A DNA stretch of 64,000 bases from Ktedonobacteria bacterium brp13 (GCA_015099395.1 AP024096.1:248001-312000), one strand, 5' to 3'. Counted from the first letter of the stretch, positions 17,753 through 26,514 are shown. The notes: generated from the letters alone by a model not told the origin. Numbers and translations: made by a program.

Positions 17753-17781
17753 AGGATGGGCGTTATATATGCCCATCCTCA
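17753..17781 (+). promoter_or_regulatory. Perfect 10-bp stem-loop after the binding-protein gene
   Basis: GAGGATGGGC (17753-17762) pairs with GCCCATCCTC (17772-17781), with a 9-base loop. No T-run follows. It lies between the binding-protein gene and its permeases, where such hairpins commonly raise binding-protein mRNA relative to the permeases. The role is inferred. Confidence 0.55.
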
Positions 17782-17988
17782 TTCGCGCCCCAATTGCCTG
17801 CTGATAGAGATAGCCGAGAGAGCAACTCGCTACGATGATCTCTCACCTTACGAGTGAGCTTATTCCATCTAGAAGGGTGCCTCTATTGATTCAGCCATCT
17901 ATCGTGCAGGAGATCAAACACATTCGTGAATAAAGATATGAGTATGTGCGTCTCTACACATCATGCGGAGCGAAGAAGGAGGAACCAG

Positions 17989-18990
17989 GTGCGTCATACA
18001 TTCCAACGTATTTTATTCTATGTCGGTGCAGTCTGGGCAGCTATCACGCTCGATTTTTTTATCCCACGCATGGCCCCTGGCAATCCTGTGAGTGCACTTG
18101 TAGGGAAGATGTCAACCAAGGGCTATGTTACGCCTGCTATGGCACAATCTCTCAGCGCTGAATTTGGTCTAAATACACATGATACGTTAATCGTGCAATA
18201 CTTTAAGTATCTGGGTAATCTGCTACATGGTAATCTGGGAAATTCCATCCAATATTTCCCCACACCTGTCTCGCACATTATAGGGCAAGACATCGGATGG
18301 TCCGTTATGCTCGGCGGGGTCGCCGTCATCATTAGCTTCGTGCTCGGCTGTCTGTTTGGGATCATCGTTGCATGGAAACGTGGATCGCTGCTCGATACGA
18401 TACTTTCGCCAACAATGAACTTGCTATCAGCTATTCCTTATTTCTGGTTGGCGTTGCTTTCCCTCTTCTTCTTTGCTTATTTACTCGACTGGTTTCCTCT
18501 GACAGGGGGAGCATATGATTCATTGAATGTCACGCCTGGCTGGTCGCTTGATTATATTGGTAGTGTCATACAATATGCATTTCTACCTGCCCTGACACTG
18601 GTCATCTCCTCGCTGGCAGGCTGGATGCTAACGATGCGCAACTCCATGATTACCACGCTTTCAGAGGACTATGTGCTGATGGCGCAAGCCAAAGGTTTGT
18701 CCGAGCTGCGTGTTATGTTTCTTTATGCGGCCCGCAATGCGGTACTGCCCAATATCACCGGATTCGCTATCGCTATTGGGGCCATCGTTGGTGGTCAGCT
18801 GCTTACGGAAATGGTTTTCTCCTATCCAGGCATCGGGTATGCGCTCTTCCAGGCCGTAGGTGAACAAGATTATGCCATGGTTCAGGGTGTTTTCTTGATG
18901 ATTACACTGGCTGTGCTGGGAGCAAACTTTCTGGCTGACATGCTCTATACGGTGCTTGATCCACGTGTGCGTATAGAAAGGAATGCGTAG
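17989..18990 (+). CDS. ABC importer permease, DppB-like
   Basis: A 333-residue permease of the peptide/nickel/oligosaccharide family with six helices. DppB-type features include FIPRMAPGNPVSAL, FGLNTHDTLIVQYFKYLGNLLHGNLG, and the EAA loop around YVLMAQAKGLSELRVMFLYAARNA. The GTG at 17989 is preferred because GGAGG lies 6 bases upstream and the protein then begins MRHTFQRILFYV; an in-frame GTG at 17926 would add 21 residues. It pairs with the next gene. Confidence 0.9.
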   Translation: MRHTFQRILFYVGAVWAAITLDFFIPRMAPGNPVSALVGKMSTKGYVTPAMAQSLSAEFGLNTHDTLIVQYFKYLGNLLHGNLGNSIQYFPTPVSHIIGQDIGWSVMLGGVAVIISFVLGCLFGIIVAWKRGSLLDTILSPTMNLLSAIPYFWLALLSLFFFAYLLDWFPLTGGAYDSLNVTPGWSLDYIGSVIQYAFLPALTLVISSLAGWMLTMRNSMITTLSEDYVLMAQAKGLSELRVMFLYAARNAVLPNITGFAIAIGAIVGGQLLTEMVFSYPGIGYALFQAVGEQDYAMVQGVFLMITLAVLGANFLADMLYTVLDPRVRIERNA

Positions 18991-18992
18991 TC

Positions 18993-19913
18993 ATGAACAT
19001 GCAGGAAATTGTTAATCCCATGGATACGCCTCCGCTGGTAATTCCTCCTACAGAGCCACTCCATAGTCGTATTCTGTATATGCTACTCGTCATCTGGCGA
19101 GCTATGACGGTAAACCGTAAGGTAGCTGTCGGCAGCACCATCGTAGGCATCTTTATCCTGGTTGGTCTTTTCGGGCCGTTGCTAGTACGCACGCCTCCCG
19201 AAGCCACATCGAACCTGTTTATTGCTCCCCCCTCGGTGGCACACTGGCTCGGAACGACCGTTGTGGGACAGGATATCTTCAGCCAGCTAATTTATGGGAC
19301 GCGTACCAGCATCTTTTGGGGATTCCTTACGGGACTACTCGTAACCCTACTTTCGATATTGATTGGCCTGGTGAGTGGCTACTTTGGCAGTTGGGTAGAC
19401 AATCTATTAACGTTGCTTACGAATGTTTCCCTGGTACTGCCCTCACTCCCTCTAGCGATTGTCCTCGCGGCCTATTTTCCTCGCGGTCCAGTGACCATCT
19501 CACTGGTTATTGTGTTTACCAACTGGGCCTGGCAAGCCCGTGTGTTGCGTGCGCAAACGCTATCAATGCGCAGTCGTGAGTTTGTTGCAGCTGCACGTGC
19601 TATGGGTGAGAGCGCATGGCGCATTGTCTTTTTCGAGATTTTACCGAACGAAATTGGTATTATAGTAGCTGGCTTTGTCAGTACCACCATCTACGTCGTC
19701 TTGACATGGGCTGCGCTTGAGTTTCTCGGTTTGGGTGATGGCACAATTCCAAGTTGGGGCAGCATCCTATACTGGGCACAGCAGGCTGGTGCGTTAGGCG
19801 GTGGACTCTGGTGGTGGTTCATTCCTCCTGGTGCATGCATCGCTATTTTGGGGGCGGGCCTCTCGCTCATCAATTTCGGTATCGACGAAATTGCTGATCC
19901 GCGTCTACGTTAG
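18993..19913 (+). CDS. ABC importer permease, DppC-like
   Basis: A 306-residue second permease. DppC hallmarks are LGTTVVGQDIFSQLIYGTRTS, the EAA loop EFVAAARAMGESAWRIVF, and FLGLGDGTIPSWGSIL, ending in NFGIDEIADPRLR. It starts 3 bases after the DppB-like stop. No DppD/DppF-type ATPase genes follow; the next gene is a GNAT protein. The ATPases must be encoded elsewhere, or shared with another importer. Confidence 0.92.
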   Translation: MNMQEIVNPMDTPPLVIPPTEPLHSRILYMLLVIWRAMTVNRKVAVGSTIVGIFILVGLFGPLLVRTPPEATSNLFIAPPSVAHWLGTTVVGQDIFSQLIYGTRTSIFWGFLTGLLVTLLSILIGLVSGYFGSWVDNLLTLLTNVSLVLPSLPLAIVLAAYFPRGPVTISLVIVFTNWAWQARVLRAQTLSMRSREFVAAARAMGESAWRIVFFEILPNEIGIIVAGFVSTTIYVVLTWAALEFLGLGDGTIPSWGSILYWAQQAGALGGGLWWWFIPPGACIAILGAGLSLINFGIDEIADPRLR

Positions 19914-19980
19914 GACAAAAGTATCCTTGCACCTCCCAAAGTTTTTTGCTACTATAGCACACAAATGGAGGAATATCCTG

Positions 19981-20949
19981 ATGGTCAACGTTGCGTCCCT
20001 TCCTGCAGGCTTTCGGGTGCGCCCAGCTACGATGGATGACCTGGAAGCCGTCGCACATGTGCAAATCGCCCATGAGGTAGCAGATTTTAATACACCACTC
20101 TCTAACGAGACCAGTCTGCGACATACCTGGCAGTCGCCAGGCATCAATTTGAAAACTGATACCTGGGTGGTGGAAGCTCCAGATGGGCAAATTGTGAGCT
20201 ATGCCCAAGTCAGAGGACGCGCGTGGGTACGGATCTTTTCCACTGTATGGTTGCTTCCTGATTACCAGGGGCGTGGCATCGGGCGACACCTCCTCCATCT
20301 TGCCGAGGCACAGGCCAGGAGACATGTTGCCGATGTCGCACCAGATGTACGTATTACAATGGGTGCAAGCTGGATCAGCGAACGCAATCAGGCGGCTCAA
20401 CACCTTTTGAAGCGTGAAGGCTATCAGAAGATATACAGCTTCTCCAGCATGAAGCTTGATCTGGATACGCCGCCACCAGCACCAGTATGGAACGATGGCA
20501 TCGTCGTACGGCCATTCCAACCAGGAGAAGACGAGCAAGCTACCTATGAAGCCGATGAGGAGATTTCGCAGGATGAGAGAGGGCATATCCCCCTGGCGTT
20601 CAAGGAGTGGCAACAACAGAACCTTTCCGATACCACTTCGATATTCTTAGCCTGGGATGCGGAAAAGATTGCCGGGCTTATTATTGGCGTAGCCAAGAAC
20701 AATCAAGGCTGGATCTGGCATCTGGGTGTCCGGCGTCCCTGGCGTAAGCAAGGCTTGGGTATGGCTCTCTTACGCCAGGCACAAGGAGAGTTTTACCGTC
20801 GCGGCCTGCACGCAATGAATTTGAATGTTGATACACTCAACTTGACCGGAGCATTCCAACTTTATGAGCGTGCAGGTATGCACACGCTCTTTCAATATCA
20901 CACGTATGAAAAGGAGTTGCGAGCAGGCAAGGATCTGCGAGTGCAGTAG
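19981..20949 (+). CDS. Double-GNAT-domain acetyltransferase
   Basis: A 322-residue protein with two GNAT folds. The first (about 10-150) has LLPDYQGRGIGRHLLHLAE, with acetyl-CoA loop QGRGIG; the second (about 180-315) has RRPWRKQGLGMALLRQA. This layout resembles mycothiol synthase and related two-domain acetyltransferases, but the acceptor is unknown. The ATG at 19981 follows GGAGG; the frame stays open upstream into the DppC gene, but without a start site. It may be co-transcribed with the importer. Confidence 0.85.
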   Translation: MVNVASLPAGFRVRPATMDDLEAVAHVQIAHEVADFNTPLSNETSLRHTWQSPGINLKTDTWVVEAPDGQIVSYAQVRGRAWVRIFSTVWLLPDYQGRGIGRHLLHLAEAQARRHVADVAPDVRITMGASWISERNQAAQHLLKREGYQKIYSFSSMKLDLDTPPPAPVWNDGIVVRPFQPGEDEQATYEADEEISQDERGHIPLAFKEWQQQNLSDTTSIFLAWDAEKIAGLIIGVAKNNQGWIWHLGVRRPWRKQGLGMALLRQAQGEFYRRGLHAMNLNVDTLNLTGAFQLYERAGMHTLFQYHTYEKELRAGKDLRVQ

Positions 20950-21016
20950 CGAATACTCGTCATATATACCCGCAGGCTTTCTTCCGCTATCTCAAATGAC
21001 AATGGATGGACGTTTC

Positions 21017-22405
21017 CTATTTGATCTGACCAAAGAGATCGTTTAATGTCTCCGATACGCTGGGATGAGTAAAGATAGTATCGCGTAGCACCTCGTAGTC
21101 CATATTTGCATGCATCGCCATCTGTACAATATTGATTATTTCGTTGGAATCAATACAGTACAGGGTACAGCCAAGAATCTTATTGGTGCGAGCATCAACA
21201 ACCGCTTTTAATAAACCATCAGTCTCGCGCTTCATCTGTGCACGTGTAGAGACAGTAGCCGGTACTTTACCTACTTTAGTTTCATAGCCGTGTTGTAGAG
21301 CTTCTTCTTCAGAGAGTCCAACGTGTGAAAGGATCGGATAAAGGAAGACTGAATAAGGTACGTATTGACGGGTCTGTGTAGAACGTTGACTATCTCCATA
21401 CAACTGATCTCGAACGATACGATAATCATCCAGAGAGATATAGGTAAATTGTGGTCCACCATTGACGTCGCCGACGGCCCAGATGTTTGGTATATTGGTT
21501 CGGAGATACTCATCGACTTTGACAAAACCACGCTCATTGACCGCAATACCTGCTTTTTCTAGTTCAAGTTGCGCCGTAACGGCAGCGCGTCCAACTGCCA
21601 CCAGGACCGCGTCGCCTCCTACTTCCTGATGTTGCCCACTTTCATCTACATAATCGATGTATGTTTGATCTACTTGATCGCGAATATGCTGAATTTTTGC
21701 ATTGAAGTGGAATTGTATCCCCTGTTTCTGCATTGTTTGTTGGACGGCAGCAGCAATGTCCCGATCTTGCCCGGGAATAAACACTCCTTGTTGTTCTAAG
21801 ACTGTTACCTCTGAACCGAAGGCACGATAAATCGAGGCAAACTCCAATCCAACATAACCACTACCAATGATGAGAAGGTGGCGTGGAAGACGCTTGAGCT
21901 CCATCAAAGTCGCGCTTGTGTAGATACGTTCACTCTGCTCTAGCCCCACTATTTGCGGAATATACGGCGTTGTTCCCGTACCAATCATAATATTTTCAGC
22001 CTGGATGTGTATTACTTCCTGCGTATCGCTCAAGACTACCTGCACCTGGTGTGGAGAAACAAAACTGGCTACACCATCGATGACACTCACATTAGGGTTC
22101 GTGTTGAGCATATCGAAATTCTTCTGACGCAATAATGTAACAAGTCGCTCCTTCTCCTCAATAGCGTCAATATAGAAGGCCTCTTTCTCTTCAAATGTTG
22201 CGGGGTGATGGCTGGCAGCATGTTCGGCGGACAGGGCCAGTGACTTTGTTGGAATACAGGCAATATTGATGCAACCCCCTCCATACATCTCTTTTGATTC
22301 TTCCACCATCGCTACCTTTCTCCCTTTATTCCCCAGAAAATTGGCCAGTGTCTTACCACCTTTCCCAAAGCCAATGACAAGCGTGTCAAATTGTTGCATC
22401 TCCAT
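21017..22405 (-). CDS. RclA/HarA-like flavoprotein disulfide reductase
   Basis: A 462-residue class I pyridine nucleotide-disulfide oxidoreductase. The FAD motif GFGKGGKTLA (12-21) and the redox pair CINIACIPTK (Cys45, Cys50) match RclA/hypothiocyanous-acid-reductase proteins better than lipoamide dehydrogenase. The NAD(P)-binding motif GSGYVGLEFAS and the second FAD motif NIWAVGDVNGGPQFTY are present, as is the C-terminal dimerisation domain with FTHPSVSETL. RclA-type enzymes protect against reactive chlorine species and reduce hypothiocyanite or Cu(II). It is monocistronic, convergent with the GNAT gene. Confidence 0.88.
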   Translation of the reverse strand: MEMQQFDTLVIGFGKGGKTLANFLGNKGRKVAMVEESKEMYGGGCINIACIPTKSLALSAEHAASHHPATFEEKEAFYIDAIEEKERLVTLLRQKNFDMLNTNPNVSVIDGVASFVSPHQVQVVLSDTQEVIHIQAENIMIGTGTTPYIPQIVGLEQSERIYTSATLMELKRLPRHLLIIGSGYVGLEFASIYRAFGSEVTVLEQQGVFIPGQDRDIAAAVQQTMQKQGIQFHFNAKIQHIRDQVDQTYIDYVDESGQHQEVGGDAVLVAVGRAAVTAQLELEKAGIAVNERGFVKVDEYLRTNIPNIWAVGDVNGGPQFTYISLDDYRIVRDQLYGDSQRSTQTRQYVPYSVFLYPILSHVGLSEEEALQHGYETKVGKVPATVSTRAQMKRETDGLLKAVVDARTNKILGCTLYCIDSNEIINIVQMAMHANMDYEVLRDTIFTHPSVSETLNDLFGQIK

Positions 22406-22434
22406 CGTAACGGCTCTCCTTTTTATTCATTACA

Positions 22435-22465
22435 AACCAATTCACAAGTATTGTAGTGAATGGTT
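22435..22465. promoter_or_regulatory. Interrupted palindrome upstream of the RclA-like gene
   Basis: AACCAATTCAC (22435-22445) and GTGAATGGTT (22456-22465) form an inverted repeat with one bulged base and a 10-base spacer. It lies 30-60 bases before the RclA-like start codon, where a redox-responsive repressor could bind. No regulator gene is adjacent. Confidence 0.45.
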
Positions 22466-22681
22466 ATATCTCAGCATTTTTCTACTGTACTGCTTGTTTA
22501 CTTACAACTATCATTGTACTACACGAAGTCCAAAATGTGGACGATCACCAAAAAGCATCAGGGCTTCTTAATGTTGAGGAAGAATGAGTATGCAAGGGCA
22601 ATAGAAATCAGGAGTATACTGATGAGAGGAAGGGTACCTGTATAGTTCTCTCAAAAAGAAGATTTGCACTTTTACAGGATA

Positions 22682-23362
22682 TTAGAACGGTTGGGTTGCA
22701 CCCAATTGTTGCGAAATAAGCTGTGCATGTTCAGCCACCGATACACCAATACGCGCAAGCTGCTCATCCGAAATACGATAGGTTGGACCAATCACATTAA
22801 TGGCTCCGACTATAAGATTATGCTTGTCATAGAGAGGTGCGGCGACAGAGGAAACATCAGGCTCAATAGTATGACGTGTAGCTGTATAGCCGGCAGTACC
22901 AACCTGGCCTTTGATCGCGCTACCGATCGCTGTATCATCGAGCGAAACCGTACGTCCAACCCACATGGCGGCATGTACCATGCGGCGGCTGGAAATCTGA
23001 TCCACATAAAGCACTTCGTTCGCGCCTTTCAGTACCCCCAACTGAGCGCTCTCTCCAACCTCTTCTGCCAGCATACGCAAATGCGGACGCGCTATTTCAT
23101 AAAGGGACATAGTACTTAAAGCGCTGAGACCTAGCTGCATAATTTGAGGACCAAGATGATACATGCGATCCGGCCCACGACACACAAAAGCGTAACGCTC
23201 CAACATTTTTAGCAAACGAGTCGTGGTCGATGGCGCTAGATTTGTCAGATGGGACAGTTCAGTCAGTGATAAACCATCCGGATGCGTCTGAAAACAAAGC
23301 AATAACTGGAGCGTACGTTCGACTGGACCGATAGCTTGAATTATCTCAGGTGCTTCTTTCAC
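22682..23362 (-). CDS. IclR-family transcriptional regulator
   Basis: A 226-residue regulator with an N-terminal winged helix (LSLTELSHLTNLAPSTTTRLLKML) and a C-terminal IclR effector domain (GESAQLGVLKGANEVLYVDQI, then GRTVSLDDTAIGSAI and SSVAAPLYDKHNLIVGAINVIGP). The GTG at 23362 is chosen because GAGG lies about 9 bases upstream and because the longer frame, open to 23566, would run through a promoter, an operator and a recombinase remnant. The neighbouring functional genes do not reveal its target. Confidence 0.85.
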   Translation of the reverse strand: MKEAPEIIQAIGPVERTLQLLLCFQTHPDGLSLTELSHLTNLAPSTTTRLLKMLERYAFVCRGPDRMYHLGPQIMQLGLSALSTMSLYEIARPHLRMLAEEVGESAQLGVLKGANEVLYVDQISSRRMVHAAMWVGRTVSLDDTAIGSAIKGQVGTAGYTATRHTIEPDVSSVAAPLYDKHNLIVGAINVIGPTYRISDEQLARIGVSVAEHAQLISQQLGATQPF

Positions 23363-23396
23363 AATGCATACCTCGTGTGTCTCTATCCATTGTATG

Positions 23397-23415
23397 ATTT
23401 CCACTGAATGGAAAT
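23397..23415. promoter_or_regulatory. Operator-like inverted repeat of the IclR gene
   Basis: ATTTCCA-CTGAA-TGGAAAT is a perfect 7-bp inverted repeat. It uses the same half-sites as the classical IclR operator (TGGAAAT/ATTTCCA), in the opposite arrangement. It falls at about +7 to +25 of the predicted promoter, suggesting autorepression. Confidence 0.6.
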
Positions 23416-23428
23416 TACAGGCTGATGC

Positions 23429-23457
23429 ACTATAACACATGCTTATTTGAGTGTCAA
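23429..23457 (-). promoter_or_regulatory. Strong sigma-70-type promoter of the IclR gene
   Basis: TTGACA (23457-23452), 17 bases, TATAGT (23434-23429) on the minus strand: a perfect -35 box and five of six -10 bases. It lies inside the open frame that extends the IclR gene upstream, showing that this extension is not the real coding start. Confidence 0.7.
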
Positions 23458-23566
23458 CAGGAATGTTACGAAAGAGAATAATATGATCTTCATTCCAACC
23501 AAAGTGCTTCGCCAGATCGACCAAATCATCTGTTTGCATTTCGGTTGACTGGCGGTAGTTTTTCAC
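23455..23566 (-). pseudogene. N-terminal remnant of a serine recombinase
   Basis: About 37 codons reading KNYRQSTEMQTDDLVDLAKH, then FGWNEDHIILFRN, resemble the beginning of large serine recombinases, in which RQST is followed by a helix and LGW...I.L/V. No catalytic domain follows; the sequence breaks into the IclR promoter. The remnant is fused in frame to the IclR coding region by chance. Assignment rests on this short pattern only. Confidence 0.45.
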
Positions 23567-23624
23567 TTGAGCTAATGAAACGCTGAAGTGAATGCTTGAT
23601 GAAGAATAGAATGAAGATATTCAA

Positions 23625-24017
23625 TCATCTGAACCGAATACCCTTCAGCATGTTTCTGTTGATAAAACTGTTGTAGTTGTTGGGGAAGAAAGCTTCGTAG
23701 TGGAATTTCCCGAGGAAAAAGGGCGTGAGCAGCACATCATCGGGTACGATTTCCCGTGATGCAATGCGCCCCCACTCGATGATTTTCATCGCTCGCTCGT
23801 AACAGACAGCAATTGGTTCATTGCCTACCAGGCAATAGACCCGTTTTTTGCGAGCTGATTCGTACTTCAAAATGCGCATCATCCGCTCAACCTCCGGCAA
23901 TTCGCACATTTCGTCCAGAGCAAAACGCCATGGCCCTTTGAGCACCGGTTTCCAACGCTGGTAACAGGCTTCATCGAAGCTCTTCGGTTCAAAGCAGCCC
24001 GAGCCAAACAAGCGCAT
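23625..24017 (-). pseudogene. C-terminal fragment of a radical-SAM-type protein
   Basis: A 130-codon frame beginning in mid-domain (FDMRLFGSGCFEPKSF) with an in-frame stop 11 codons before the ATG. The block RVYCLVGNEPIAVCYERAMKIIEWG resembles the end of the radical SAM domain in some radical SAM proteins. No radical SAM cysteine motif is present, so the piece cannot be active. The last 30 residues look unrelated. Identification is tentative; it could also be the end of another TIM-barrel enzyme. Confidence 0.45.
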
Positions 24018-24159
24018 ATCAAAACGGCGAACTGCTCGCCTAGCTGCCTAAGTGCAGCTGTAGTACTTAGAAGCCCGGTGCTGAGTATCCAGAATACTGC
24101 TCTCTTACGTGATAGGGGGTAGAAAGAAAGGCTACTAGCAGAAAGAGAGAAACAGAGCT

Positions 24160-25125
24160 ATGGAGAAGCGCCCCCTTGGTCACTCCGGCTTAGAAGTATC
24201 CAATCTGACCTTTGGTGGCAATGTGTTGGGTTGGACGGCTGATGAGCCAGCGTCGTTTGCCATTCTGGATGCCTTTGTGGCAGCCGGTGGCAACTTTATC
24301 GATACAGCTGATGTGTATTCCCGCTTTGCGCCTGGACTTGAGGGCGGTGAGTCGGAAACAGTGTTGGGGAAATGGGTAAAGGCCCATGGCAATCGCAATC
24401 AGGTCATCATTGCGACCAAAGTTGGTAGTGATATGGGTCCTGGTGGTAGTGGGTTATCGCGCAAACATATTCTCGAGTCGATCGAGAACTCGCTGCGACG
24501 TTTACAAACTGATTTTGTCGACCTGTATCAGTCCCATAAGGATGATCCGACCGTGCCGCAGGAAGAGACGCTGGCAACCTATGCCGACCTGATCAACCAG
24601 GGTAAAGTTCGTGCGATCGGCGCATCCAATTTTACGGCTGAGCGTCTGAAGGAGGCGTTAGAGATCAGCAAGAGACAGCACTATCCGCGCTATGAGAGCT
24701 TGCAGCCGCTCTACAACCTGCTTGAGCGGGCAGAGTATGAGCAGCACCTGGAGCCGGTCTGCGTGCAAGAAGGGCTTGGAGTCATCCCGTACTTCTCGCT
24801 GGCGGCAGGCTTTCTCACCGGCAAATATCGTTCGGAGCAGGATGCTGAAGGGAAAGCGCGTGGCATGTTTGTCAAAAAGTATATGACACCTCAGGGTTTC
24901 CAGGTGCTGAGAGTCCTGGATGAGATTGCGCAAGAATATCATACTACGCCCGCGCAGATCACCCTGGCATGGTTGCTGACGCGTCCCAGCGTGACTTCAC
25001 CGATCGTGAGCGCCACCTCCGTCGCGCAACTCAATGACATTGTCAAAGCGGCTGACATTAAACTGGATCAAGCCGCTGTGCAGCGCTTAAATGAGGTCAG
25101 CGACCCTGAAAAGCTGGCGAAGTAG
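24160..25125 (+). CDS. Aldo/keto reductase
   Basis: A 321-residue TIM-barrel NADPH-dependent oxidoreductase of the AKR superfamily. It has GGNFIDTADVYSRF with Asp48 and Tyr53, VIIATKVGSD with the catalytic Lys, and YQSHKDDPTVPQEETL with the catalytic His. The cofactor end GASNFTAERLKEAL and the C-terminal TSPIVSATSVAQLNDI are present. The closest functional family is the sugar/oxidised-compound reductase group (AKR12/YajO-like). It is monogenic; the weak ribosome site GAGAG lies upstream. The substrate is unknown. Confidence 0.9.
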   Translation: MEKRPLGHSGLEVSNLTFGGNVLGWTADEPASFAILDAFVAAGGNFIDTADVYSRFAPGLEGGESETVLGKWVKAHGNRNQVIIATKVGSDMGPGGSGLSRKHILESIENSLRRLQTDFVDLYQSHKDDPTVPQEETLATYADLINQGKVRAIGASNFTAERLKEALEISKRQHYPRYESLQPLYNLLERAEYEQHLEPVCVQEGLGVIPYFSLAAGFLTGKYRSEQDAEGKARGMFVKKYMTPQGFQVLRVLDEIAQEYHTTPAQITLAWLLTRPSVTSPIVSATSVAQLNDIVKAADIKLDQAAVQRLNEVSDPEKLAK

Positions 25126-25341
25126 CATTTGGACTTGGCCCGAAAAAATGGAGTCTCCAAACTTGGAGATTAGCTCCTCAATCCATCATTTGCCTGTTCA
25201 AACGCGACTGGAATTGACCCGTTTTTGGAGGGGACCCAAACGTAAAAATTGGGTCAGAGAAGATACATGAAAAATGATGCATACGTCAATGACGTACGTA
25301 CATAATACGTATTTCTACTTTACGATAAAAGAACGCCTCTG
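25126..25341. other. Intergenic region with palindromes next to an IS3 remnant
   Basis: No gene seen. TACGTCA-A-TGACGTA at 25282-25296 is a 15-bp inverted repeat, followed by further ACGTA/TACGT motifs up to 25312. It may be a regulator site or debris at an insertion edge; no terminal inverted repeat pair for the IS could be paired with confidence. Confidence 0.4.
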
Positions 25342-25665
25342 TCAAGAAAAATCGTCATGTGTTTTGATTATTCGTTTTTCGTAATGAGCTGGACTGAGAT
25401 ATCCTAAAGAGGAATGTCGTCGTTTTCGGTTGTAGTACACTTCTATATACTCAAAAACCGTCGTTTTTGCCTCATTTCTACTAGAAAAGATGCTATCTCT
25501 AGAGCACTCACTTTTCAAGGTTGCCCAAAAGCTCTCGATCATCGCATTATCGTAGCAATCCCCTTTTTTACTCATACTTACCTGGATGTGATACTCACGC
25601 TGCAGGCTTTGATACCGGCTGCTGGCATATTCACTGCCCCCTCCAAGAGATTGGAAGCCATTGGA
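25342..25665 (-). pseudogene. IS3-family transposase remnant (OrfB C-terminus)
   Basis: The intact C-terminal 77 codons read MSKKGDCYDNAMIESFW...LKSEC...YIEVYYNRKRRHSSLGYLSPAHYE, the end of the rve integrase core of IS3 OrfB, including the third catalytic residue Glu in MIESFW. About 30 codons upstream remain in frame (GGSEYASSRYQSLQREYHIQ), where the usual HSDxGxQY motif is damaged. The first two-thirds of the transposase are missing, so the element is dead. Confidence 0.85.
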
Positions 25666-25881
25666 AACTCATGATATGAGTCTATCAGATTTCTCTTCTC
25701 CGACCCTCCAAATTCGGGGGAATTCCAGTTTCACCAAAGGAGCGGAAGACCCACGGAATTCCAAAATTTACACGCAAGTACTGAAGATATCGCGGATGGT
25801 ATAATGCTCATGAATATTACATAATGCCAAATGAAGAAAGAGAAAGAGCCATGGTGCATTGCTCATGGTTGAGGATAGTCA
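25666..25881. other. Intergenic region
   Basis: No gene seen. The segment lies between the IS3 remnant and the J-domain gene and may contain the rest of the decayed insertion. Confidence 0.35.
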
Positions 25882-26418
25882 ATGTACCTATTACGTGTCA
25901 CACATATTGATGATGTGGGTGATGATTATTATATGATCTACATCGATGATCATGGTATCAATTCTCACAATCGAGAAGTTCGCCAATCTGTCAAGAGTGC
26001 CTTTGCAGCCTTGCGCAAAGCTATCAATGCCTATCGACTTCTACCAGCGTATGCTGAATGCTATCGTACTGATACACGCTATAGAGTCAAAGGGAATTCC
26101 TGGTGTCTGCACAAACAATTACTGTTTTCTTTTGCATCCTGGTTACAGTTCTCTGCTCCACTGGAAACGCTGCTATGGGAGGCTAGAATGCGTTCCGAGC
26201 AGCGCTCTTATCGCTTTCAAGAACCGTACTATGCGTCCCAGGCGAGTGTGGATAATGCATTACGCTTCTTTGGACTGCAGCATACAGCCACGCAAGAAGA
26301 TCTGAAAAAACAGTACCGGCAGCTTGTCAAGCGCTATCATCCAGACACTGGCGGCGACGAAGCAACTTTTAAAACACTTCAATATGCTCATACGATCTTG
26401 AAAACGCACATTCATTAA
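25882..26418 (+). CDS. J-domain protein with novel N-terminal region
   Basis: A 178-residue protein. The last 60 residues are a J domain: NALRFFGLQHTATQEDLKKQ, YRQLVKRYHPDTGGDEATF, with the HPD triad at about 153-155. This domain stimulates DnaK-type chaperones. The first 115 residues (MYLLRVTHIDDVGDDYYMIY...) match no family I know and may recruit a client. There is no dnaK or grpE nearby. The upstream sequence is AT-rich and gives no clear ribosome site. Confidence 0.8.
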   Translation: MYLLRVTHIDDVGDDYYMIYIDDHGINSHNREVRQSVKSAFAALRKAINAYRLLPAYAECYRTDTRYRVKGNSWCLHKQLLFSFASWLQFSAPLETLLWEARMRSEQRSYRFQEPYYASQASVDNALRFFGLQHTATQEDLKKQYRQLVKRYHPDTGGDEATFKTLQYAHTILKTHIH

Positions 26419-26514
26419 ATCTGTTTGTTCGTTGGCTAGAAACCTCTTTTTGGGTAAGCAATGCTCATTGGACAATGAGCATTGCCAATGGAGACTTCCC
26501 GCTCCTCATTATAA

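Noticed and set aside
19870..20616. 248-codon frame opposite the double-GNAT gene
   Set aside because: Antisense to a well-supported acetyltransferase; no motifs and no start site.
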